Assembly: GCF_000261365.1 (NCBI RefSeq)
Contig: NZ_AJVC01000003.1
Coordinates: 62,001-126,000 of the forward strand
Direction of reading: 5' to 3'
DNA: 64,000 bases
Source of the DNA: Herbaspirillum sp. GW103
GTDB taxonomy: Bacteria; Pseudomonadota; Gammaproteobacteria; Burkholderiales; Burkholderiaceae_D
The notes under the pieces are model-generated. The model was not told where the DNA came from, made no database searches, and saw only the letters and a program-made list of their open reading frames with translations. This document shows positions 57,824-64,000 of the stretch, one piece after another (the first letter of the stretch is position 1; the number at the start of each line of letters is the position of its first letter). A program made the translations under genes and the position numbers.

Positions 57824-58179
57824 CAGGCCGGTGCACGCTGGGCGAAGATGGCGTCGACCTTGGCCGCGCAGATGAAGTCATTGGCCGACAGACCGCCACG
57901 GCCTTGATTGACGCTGTGGGTGTCGAACTTCACGCTGCAACGGTTGTAGGTGACGACCAGTTCCGGATGATGGTCGTCCGCGTGAATGATCCAGGCGATT
58001 GCATTGACGAAGGCCAGGGTCTCGTAATAGTTGCCGAAGGCAAAGCTGCGCGCCAGCTTGCCGCCCTCGATCTTCCAGTCGGGCAGGGCGGCCAGGTGGC
58101 TGGCGATGGCGGCCTCATCCAGTGCCTCGATGGGCTGGATGCAGCGGGAAGCGGCGAGGGTGCTTGCGGTGATGCTCAT
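57823..58179 (-). CDS. phhB: Pterin-4a-carbinolamine dehydratase
   Basis: A 118-residue protein with the active-site [15 protein letters not shown] (two His) and [15 protein letters not shown]. It recycles the tetrahydrobiopterin cofactor of phenylalanine hydroxylase, or serves as DCoH-like protein. The phenylalanine hydroxylase gene is not in this window. Its stop overlaps the rsgA start. Confidence 0.93.
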   Translation of the reverse strand: MSITASTLAASRCIQPIEALDEAAIASHLAALPDWKIEGGKLARSFAFGNYYETLAFVNAIAWIIHADDHHPELVVTYNRCSVKFDTHSVNQGRGGLSANDFICAAKVDAIFAQRAPA

Positions 58180-58239
58180 GGGGTTCTCCTGCGGCGGGCA
58201 ATGTCATTCATGACGCCCGCCTTGAATACGATGAAAAAT

Positions 58240-59523
58240 TTAGTGATTGCCGCCGGCTGCAGCCATCGCGCCATGCAGATGCTGGATGCGCAGTGACGCC
58301 GGCGGATGCGAATCATAGAAGGCCGAGTGCAGCGGATCGGGCGTGAGGGTCGAGGCATTGTCTTCATACAGCTTGACCAGCGCCGAGACCAGGTCCTGCG
58401 CATTGGTGTGCTGCGCGGCGAAGGCATCGGCCTCGAACTCGTGCTTGCGCGAGGACAGCGACGACAGCGGCGAGAACAGGAAAGTGAAGATAGGCAGCAC
58501 CAGCATGAACAGGATCAGCGCCATGGCATCGTTACTGCCCAGCAGCATCGGCTCCACGCCCAGGCCGGTGTAGAACCAGGCCTGGCCCTTCAGATAGCCC
58601 AGCAGCGCCAGGAAGGCCAGCGACAGGCCGAACATCACCACCACGCGCTTGACGATGTGCTTGAGCTTGAAGTGACCCAGTTCATGGGCCAGCACCGCTT
58701 CGATCTCATGCGGGGCCAGGCGCGCCAGCAGGGTATCGAAGAAGACGATGCGCTTGCCCGAACCGAAGCCCGAGAAGTAGGCATTGCCATGCGCGCTGCG
58801 CTTGGAACCATCCATCACGAACAGGCCCTTGGAGGCGAAACCGACGCGCTGCATCAGGCCCTCGATGCGGCTGCGCAGGCTGTCATCCTCCAGCGCGGTA
58901 AATTTGTTGAACAGCGGCGCGATGAAGCTGGGGTAGATCACCAGCATCAGCAGCTGGAAAGCGCACAGCACGATCCAGGTATAAAACCACCACAACGCGC
59001 CGGCCTTCTCCATCAACACCAGCACCACCCACAGCAGCGGCAGGCCGATCACGGCGCCCAGCAGGGTTTGCTTGATCATGTCGCTGAAGAACAGGCCAGG
59101 GGTCATCTTGTTGAAGCCGAAACCGGCCTCCAGCCTGAACTGGCGGTAGTAGTCGAAGGGCAGGTCCACTGCGCCAGAAATGAGACCGAAGCCGGCCACC
59201 AGCGCAATCTGGTACAGCATGCCCGGCCCCCCGGTCCAGCCCAGCAGCAGGCTGGAGAGCCATTGCAGCCCGCCCAGCAGGGTAAAGCCGATCAGGACCG
59301 CGGCATTGACCAGCAGCGTCACCAGACCGAACTTGGTGCGCGCAACCGTGTAGTCGGCCGCCTTCTGGTGGGCCGACAGCGGGATCCTTTCCGCGAACTC
59401 GGACGGCACGGCGGCGCGATGGGCGATGACATGGCGAATGTGGCGCGAGGCCAGCCAGAAACGCACGCCCAGGCTGATGGCCAGGAATACGACGAACAAA
59501 ACCGAAAACGAAAGTGAAGACAT
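58240..59523 (-). CDS. M48 family integral membrane peptidase (Ste24/CAAX prenyl protease 1 type)
   Basis: A 427-residue membrane zinc peptidase. Zinc motif HELGH (AVLAHELGHFKLKH), third ligand Glu in EFEADAFAAQ, and multiple membrane segments typical of Ste24. The N-terminus MSSLSFSVLFVVFLAISL is a membrane helix. The bacterial role may be quality control of membrane proteins, since prenylated substrates are absent. This one retains an intact zinc site, unlike the lipoprotein at 9850. Confidence 0.93.
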   Translation of the reverse strand: MSSLSFSVLFVVFLAISLGVRFWLASRHIRHVIAHRAAVPSEFAERIPLSAHQKAADYTVARTKFGLVTLLVNAAVLIGFTLLGGLQWLSSLLLGWTGGPGMLYQIALVAGFGLISGAVDLPFDYYRQFRLEAGFGFNKMTPGLFFSDMIKQTLLGAVIGLPLLWVVLVLMEKAGALWWFYTWIVLCAFQLLMLVIYPSFIAPLFNKFTALEDDSLRSRIEGLMQRVGFASKGLFVMDGSKRSAHGNAYFSGFGSGKRIVFFDTLLARLAPHEIEAVLAHELGHFKLKHIVKRVVVMFGLSLAFLALLGYLKGQAWFYTGLGVEPMLLGSNDAMALILFMLVLPIFTFLFSPLSSLSSRKHEFEADAFAAQHTNAQDLVSALVKLYEDNASTLTPDPLHSAFYDSHPPASLRIQHLHGAMAAAGGNH

Positions 59524-59697
59524 GCTGTCCCTGTGCGAAAATGGCGGAAGTTCGAGGCCCAGGCCCGCGATCTGCCCCAGCCGACGCCGGTGGCAGGCTT
59601 GCGCGCCGTGCCGTCCGGTCCGATCCGGGCGAGCGAACCCAGCAATGAACCCTGCAGTAGATGGGGCCAGACCCCATCCCGTCAATAAGGAAGAATT

Positions 59698-60267
59698 ATG
59701 TCACAAGCCCCCGCCGCGCCTGTCCGTCCCAATGAAATGAACCTGGTCTGGGTCGATATGGAAATGACCGGCCTGGATCCGGACAAGGATCGCATCATCG
59801 AAGTGGCCGTGGTGGTTACCGATGCTGAACTCAATGTGCTGGGCGAAGGCCCGGTCCTGGCCATCCACCAGTCCGACGAACTGCTGGACGGCATGGACGC
59901 CTGGAACAAGGGTACCCACGGCCGTTCCGGCCTGATCGACCGCGTCAAGGCCTCCACCGTCACCGAAGCCGACGCCGAACAGCAGATCATCGCCTTCCTG
60001 AAGCAATACGTCCCGGCCGGCAAGTCGCCCATGTGCGGCAATTCCATCTGCCAGGATCGCCGCTTCATGGTGCGCGGCATGCCCAAGCTGGAAGAATTCT
60101 TCCATTATCGCAACCTGGATGTGTCGACCCTGAAGGAACTCTGCAAGCGTTGGAAGCCCGAAATCGCCACCGGTTTCAAGAAGCGCCAGATGCACACCGC
60201 CCTGGCCGATATCCTCGAATCCATCGAAGAACTGAAGTACTACCGCGAGCACTTCATCAAGGAGTGA
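59698..60267 (+). CDS. orn: Oligoribonuclease
   Basis: A 189-residue 3'-5' exonuclease of the DEDDh family that removes the final short RNAs. Motifs: [21 protein letters not shown] (DEDD I), [11 protein letters not shown] (II) and [11 protein letters not shown] (III). The start ATG at 59698 has AAGGAAG upstream. It sits divergently from the Ste24 peptidase, as in related genomes. Confidence 0.97.
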   Translation: MSQAPAAPVRPNEMNLVWVDMEMTGLDPDKDRIIEVAVVVTDAELNVLGEGPVLAIHQSDELLDGMDAWNKGTHGRSGLIDRVKASTVTEADAEQQIIAFLKQYVPAGKSPMCGNSICQDRRFMVRGMPKLEEFFHYRNLDVSTLKELCKRWKPEIATGFKKRQMHTALADILESIEELKYYREHFIKE

Positions 60268-60325
60268 TGCAAGGTGGCAGGGTGACAGGGCGGTTGGCAG
60301 AAAAAACCGTCCTGTATGAAGAAAC

Positions 60326-60356
60326 AAGGCGCGCCCGGTATCTGGCGCGCCTTTTT
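60326..60356 (+). terminator. Intrinsic terminator of orn
   Basis: AAGGCGCGCC, loop, GGCGCGCCTTTTT; also usable from the minus strand for the following SEC-C gene. Confidence 0.8.
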
Positions 60357-60372
60357 CATGGGGGTGGGTGAA

Positions 60373-61068
60373 TCATTCTTCCGAATCTGCCCCACAGCAT
60401 TTCTTGTACTTCTTGCCACTGCCGCAGGGGCAGGGATCGTTGCGGCCGGTCTTGGGTGCATCGCGCTGGACCTGCTCGACCGCGGACTTGCGCTTGGGCG
60501 CCCAGTAGCGGTAGATGTGCGGAATGGCCGATTCGATCTCGATGGCCAGCTTGTGGGTCTTGATCGGGTCGTCGATGAGCTTGGTTTCTTCCTCTTCCAG
60601 CTCTTCTGATCCGAGCAGGTAGATCGGACGCATCAGCGGCGCCAGGTTGGAGTGGAAGATTTCATCCCACTGCGCCGCGCGCAACTGGATACCTTCCCAG
60701 AAGCCCCAGGCCCAGGCTTCGGCATCCAGCAGCGGCTTGCCTTCGTGCTCGCGCTCGCAAAAGAGCGGTTCATATTCCTTGGGCGCGACCTCGAAGGTGA
60801 TGGCGATTTCGTTCATGGTGCGCGCGATCAGACTGGTGATGCGCTCGGCTTCCTTGCCATTCTTGAACTTGGGCGTGTCTTCGGGACGGCTGCCCCAGAC
60901 GCGCGGCAGCCATTCGGCCATCAGCACTTCCTGCGGACCGATGGCCAGCGCCGTCAGGTAGCCGTGCAGGGTGTCCATGGTCATCACATCGTCGGCGCAG
61001 CGATCGGAGAGGAGAAAATCGTCGAGTTCGTCGAATTCGGCGTCGGAAAGGGGCTGGTCAAGCTGCAT
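60373..61068 (-). CDS. UPF0149/YecA-like protein with C-terminal SEC-C zinc motif
   Basis: A 231-residue protein. Residues 1-175 form the UPF0149 (YgfB/YecA) alpha-helical domain ([29 protein letters not shown], split). Residues 210-228 carry the SEC-C motif [16 protein letters not shown], also found in SecA C-termini, which binds zinc. The function is unknown; a link to protein export has been proposed for the family. ATG 61068 chosen; a longer frame to 61440 is not family-like. Confidence 0.9.
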   Translation of the reverse strand: MQLDQPLSDAEFDELDDFLLSDRCADDVMTMDTLHGYLTALAIGPQEVLMAEWLPRVWGSRPEDTPKFKNGKEAERITSLIARTMNEIAITFEVAPKEYEPLFCEREHEGKPLLDAEAWAWGFWEGIQLRAAQWDEIFHSNLAPLMRPIYLLGSEELEEEETKLIDDPIKTHKLAIEIESAIPHIYRYWAPKRKSAVEQVQRDAPKTGRNDPCPCGSGKKYKKCCGADSEE

Positions 61069-61193
61069 GATGGTTCCAGTGACAGATGCTAAAGGCAGGA
61101 GTGTAAAGGCATTGCGCCGGGGGCGCGAGTGTTGTCGCTCGGCACCCGGCATTCTGATGCGGCGTCCACGCCTGCGGACAGTACAATAGACGG

Positions 61194-62207
61194 ATGAATC
61201 CCGCCGCCCCCGCTCCCGATCTGCCCGACGCCACTTCCTTCGCCACGCTCTCGCCCGATACGGTGCTCGATGCCCTCGATGCGCTGGGCCTGTATGGCGA
61301 TGGTCGCCTGCTGGCCCTGAACAGCTATGAAAACCGCGTCTACCAGGTCGGCATGGAGGACGGCCCGCCGCTGGTGGCCAAGTTTTACCGTCCCTTGCGC
61401 TGGAGTGAGGGGCAGATCCTCGAAGAACACGCATTTTCACAGGAGTTGGCCGACGAAGAGGTGCCGGTGGTGCCCGCCATGCGTCTGGACAACGGCGCTA
61501 CCCTGCATCGCCATGCCGGTTTCCGCTTCGCCGTTTTCCGCCGCCATGGGGGCCGCGCGCCCGAGCTGGACGACGCCGATACCCTGGAGCGCCTGGGGCG
61601 CTTCATTGGCCGCATCCATGCGGTCGGCCTGCGCAGTCCTTTCGCGGCCCGCCCCGCGCTGGATATCACCAGCTTCGGCGAAGAACCGCGCGACTGGCTG
61701 CTGGCGCATGATTTCATCCCGATGGATGTGGCCACCGCCTGGCGCACCACGGTCCAGCAGGCACTGGACGGCGTGCGTCGCTGCTACGATCGGGCCGGGG
61801 CGATCCGCACGCTGCGCCTGCATGGGGATTGCCATGTCGGTAACGTGTTGTGGACCGATGCCGGCCCGCACTTCGTCGATTTCGATGACAGCCGCAGTGG
61901 TCCGGCCGTGCAGGACCTGTGGATGCTGCTCTCGGGGGAGCGCCGCGAGATGGTGGGCCAACTGGCCGACCTGTTGGCGGGATATGAAAGTTTCTGCGAA
62001 TTCGAGCCGCGCGAGCTGTATCTGATCGAAGCCCTGCGCACCCTGCGCCTGATCCATTATTCCGCCTGGCTGGCGCGGCGCTGGGATGATCCGGCCTTCC
62101 CGGTAGCCTTTCCCTGGTTCAATACCCAACGATACTGGCAGGATCGTATCCTGGAGCTGCGCGAACAGATCGCGCTGATGGATGAGCCGCCGCTGTGGCC
62201 GGTCTGA
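61194..62207 (+). CDS. srkA: Stress response kinase A
   Basis: A 337-residue YihE/RdoA-type protein kinase with a choline/aminoglycoside-kinase fold. The nucleotide loop [15 protein letters not shown] is at 44-58, [15 protein letters not shown] holds the conserved Lys, and the catalytic [12 protein letters not shown] with metal-binding FDDS completes the site. In enterics it counters stress-induced cell death. Its start is the ATG at 61194. Confidence 0.93.
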   Translation: MNPAAPAPDLPDATSFATLSPDTVLDALDALGLYGDGRLLALNSYENRVYQVGMEDGPPLVAKFYRPLRWSEGQILEEHAFSQELADEEVPVVPAMRLDNGATLHRHAGFRFAVFRRHGGRAPELDDADTLERLGRFIGRIHAVGLRSPFAARPALDITSFGEEPRDWLLAHDFIPMDVATAWRTTVQQALDGVRRCYDRAGAIRTLRLHGDCHVGNVLWTDAGPHFVDFDDSRSGPAVQDLWMLLSGERREMVGQLADLLAGYESFCEFEPRELYLIEALRTLRLIHYSAWLARRWDDPAFPVAFPWFNTQRYWQDRILELREQIALMDEPPLWPV

Positions 62208-62231
62208 TCTGGCCGATATGAAGAAAGCAAC

Positions 62232-62807
62232 ATGATCATGACGCAAACACCTGTCCGCTGCGGCTGGGTCAACCTGGCCAATCCGCGCTATGTGCAGTAT
62301 CACGACCACGAATGGGGGGTGCCCTGCCACGATGAAAGGCGCCTCTTCGAGATGCTCAACCTGGAAGGAGCCCAGGCCGGGCTGTCGTGGGAGACCGTGC
62401 TCAACAAGCGCGAAAGCTACCGTGCCGCCTTCGACGACTGGGATGCCGAGAAGATCGCCCGTTATGACGAGCGAAAGGTGGCGCAATTGCTGGCCAATCC
62501 CGGCATCGTGCGCAACCGCCTGAAGGTGGCCGCCACCATCGGCAATGCGCGTGCCTATCTGCAACTGCGCGAGGAAGTGGGCGGGCTCGACGCCTATCTG
62601 TGGGGCAAGGTCGATGGCCAGCCCATCGTCAACCGCTGGGCCTCGCTGGCGGATTGTCCGGCCAAGACCCCGCTGTCGGATGCGATTTCCAAGGAACTGG
62701 CCAGGCGCGGTTTCAAGTTTGTCGGGTCCACCATCATCTATGCCTATCTGCAGGGCGTGGGCGTGATCAATGATCACGTGATGGATTGCCATTGTCATGG
62801 CCGTTGA
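62232..62807 (+). CDS. tag: DNA-3-methyladenine glycosylase I
   Basis: A 191-residue HhH-superfamily base-excision enzyme. RCGWVN near the start (zinc Cys), YHDHEWGVPCHDERRLFEML (zinc His and substrate pocket) and the C-terminal NDHVMDCHCHGR (zinc His/Cys) identify Tag. GLSWETVLNKRESYRAAF is conserved. It removes 3-methyladenine from alkylated DNA. The ATG at 62232 is used; ATG at 62238 is an alternative. It follows srkA by 24 bases. Confidence 0.96.
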   Translation: MIMTQTPVRCGWVNLANPRYVQYHDHEWGVPCHDERRLFEMLNLEGAQAGLSWETVLNKRESYRAAFDDWDAEKIARYDERKVAQLLANPGIVRNRLKVAATIGNARAYLQLREEVGGLDAYLWGKVDGQPIVNRWASLADCPAKTPLSDAISKELARRGFKFVGSTIIYAYLQGVGVINDHVMDCHCHGR

Positions 62808-62961
62808 GGCCGGGCGTGCTCTGCACCAAAAGGCCAGCCGATGTGCGGCGGCAGGGCGCCGGTTTGGTTTACACTCGCAGCCTGCGATGCAGCAATAGCT
62901 TGCACCGTATGGATTCACGAGGCCGTCTGGCGCTGCCAGGCCGGTGGAGTTTGGGAGTAGC

Positions 62962-64000
62962 ATGATTTTCGTCAAATGGTTTGGCTGGTCGGTCCTCTGG
63001 CTGCTGCCGCTGCTGCTGCGCACGGTAGCGCGCGCGCTCGGCCGCAAGTCCATCTTCGGCGGGCGCGGTGCCATTCGCCTGTGGTGCGGCAGCCTGCTGC
63101 TGCTGGGGGCCAGCAGTGCGGTCGAGTCGCTGGTGCGTTCGCAACTGGTCTCCGGCGATGAAGGACCGGGGGCCGCTCTGTTGGGCGCGGCCCTCATGGA
63201 TGCGCTGGGCGGCAAGATCAGCCGTGGCATCGCCGCCGTGCTGATGCTGGGTTTGCTGGCGCTGGGATTGAAATGGGTGTTGAGCGCGATGTTCGGTCGC
63301 AGCGCCCCTGTGGGGCGCGATGAGCATCCGGAGCTGGACCTCGGGCCGCCGCGCCGCGGCAGCATCGAAAGCGAACGGGTACGCATGAGCGGTCATCACG
63401 GCAGTGCTGGCCCATCTCGCAACAGCTTCCCGCCGGGTTCGGAACGCCGGGCACCGCTGCCGCGCGCGCCCTCGTCGGCCGCTGCCAAGCGCGTACCGCC
63501 TGCCTCGCCCTTCGCACCGCGTCCCCGTCCGGCGCGCCTGACGCCGGCCCCGACACCCGAACGTCCGGCCGAGCAAGCGCCGCGCGACGATTGGAAAGTC
63601 CCCCTGTCGGCCCTGACCGGCGGCAGCCGCAACGCCCAGGCCACGCCCACCGGCAGCGCGCAGGGCGGCAAGTGGCCCTCGCTCAATGCGCGTCAGGCGG
63701 GGCCCGCCGCCAAGCCGCGTCCGGAATCCGAATGGGCCGCCTTCGAAAGCCTGCGTCCGACCGAAGCCATGCTGGCGCGTGCTGCTGCCAGTCGTGCCAT
63801 CTCGGCGGCCAGTGCCGCAGCCGATGCCAGCCTGTCGCGCGCGGCCACGCCATCCCCGCCGATCCGTCCGATTCCGCCCTCCATTGCGCGCGGCAATCCG
63901 GCACCGGCCCAGCCTACCCGCAGCATTCGCATCAGCAGCGTGGGTCGTACCCCTGAGGCGGGGAGTGCGGCAGACAAGCCAGCCGAGCGCGCCGATGTGG
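62962..64000 (+). CDS. Membrane protein with FtsK-like N-terminal domain, cut by right edge
   Basis: An open frame from ATG 62962 (MIFVKWFGWSVLWLLPLLLR) to the window end, preceded by GGGAGTAGC. Three hydrophobic segments fall at about 5-23, 34-52 and 66-108, the last with a pattern seen in FtsK N-termini (GAALLGAALMDALGGKI, then GIAAVLMLGLLALGLKWV). After residue 120 it is a long Pro/Ala/Arg/Ser-rich linker, also usual in FtsK, before the ATPase that would be outside the window. No motor motif is visible, so the FtsK call is tentative. It could also be an unrelated membrane protein. Confidence 0.6.
   Translation, partial: MIFVKWFGWSVLWLLPLLLRTVARALGRKSIFGGRGAIRLWCGSLLLLGASSAVESLVRSQLVSGDEGPGAALLGAALMDALGGKISRGIAAVLMLGLLALGLKWVLSAMFGRSAPVGRDEHPELDLGPPRRGSIESERVRMSGHHGSAGPSRNSFPPGSERRAPLPRAPSSAAAKRVPPASPFAPRPRPARLTPAPTPERPAEQAPRDDWKVPLSALTGGSRNAQATPTGSAQGGKWPSLNARQAGPAAKPRPESEWAAFESLRPTEAMLARAAASRAISAASAAADASLSRAATPSPPIRPIPPSIARGNPAPAQPTRSIRISSVGRTPEAGSAADKPAERADV

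Overview
This window is a 64 kb piece of a G+C-rich betaproteobacterial chromosome. The dense, mostly housekeeping gene content and the protein sequences fit the Oxalobacteraceae, most likely a Herbaspirillum-like organism. That assignment rests on recognising protein families and gene order, not on a database search. No rRNA, tRNA, CRISPR array, prophage or insertion sequence was found.

Layout. 1-5 kb: a SirB1-family gene cut by the left edge, murJ, rpsT, a DUF192 protein, a tiny exported Lys/Ala-repeat protein and an RluE-type pseudouridine synthase. 5-10 kb: icd, cspA, and the translationally coupled clpS-clpA pair. 10-17 kb (minus strand): ribF-ileS-lspA-coaBC-dut and a lipoprotein of the M48 fold whose metal-binding motif looks broken. 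17.5-29.4 kb (minus strand): a 12-gene nitrogen-scavenging locus. It encodes allophanate hydrolase (AtzF type), a biuret-hydrolase-like enzyme (BiuH type), a second isochorismatase-fold hydrolase, an AtzH-like protein, two complete ABC importers and a GntR/FCD regulator. A sigma-54-type promoter and an inverted repeat lie just ahead of the first gene. 29.7-36.4 kb: a solitary HigA-type antitoxin, rsmE, tkt, a GNAT acetyltransferase, gapA, a lipoprotein with a charged Ser/Arg/Asp tail and a methyltransferase. 36.5-46.2 kb: glnE, a giant YhdP/AsmA-like protein, a nitrilase-family amidase and tldD.

46.2-47.9 kb: aroG (DAHP synthase), preceded by what reads as a classical attenuator: a short Phe/Tyr-rich leader peptide, alternative pairings and an intrinsic terminator. 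48-49.7 kb: a visibly A+T-richer island of four overlapping genes, namely a 45-residue ORF, a PAAR protein with a transthyretin-like tail, an alpha/beta hydrolase and a small membrane protein. It has the layout of an orphan type VI secretion effector-immunity cassette. 49.9-64 kb: yajQ, murB, ppnP, argG and argF (argF with a terminator-like hairpin against its start codon), a Fur-box-preceded TonB receptor, rsgA, phhB, a Ste24-type protease, orn, a SEC-C protein, srkA, tag and the start of an FtsK-like membrane protein cut by the right edge.

How the parts connect. The most coherent accessory system is the biuret/allophanate operon, which would import a urea-amide compound and release its nitrogen as ammonia under nitrogen (RpoN) and substrate (GntR) control. 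The least described elements are the aroG leader, the PAAR cassette, the degenerate M48 lipoprotein and the argF leader hairpin.
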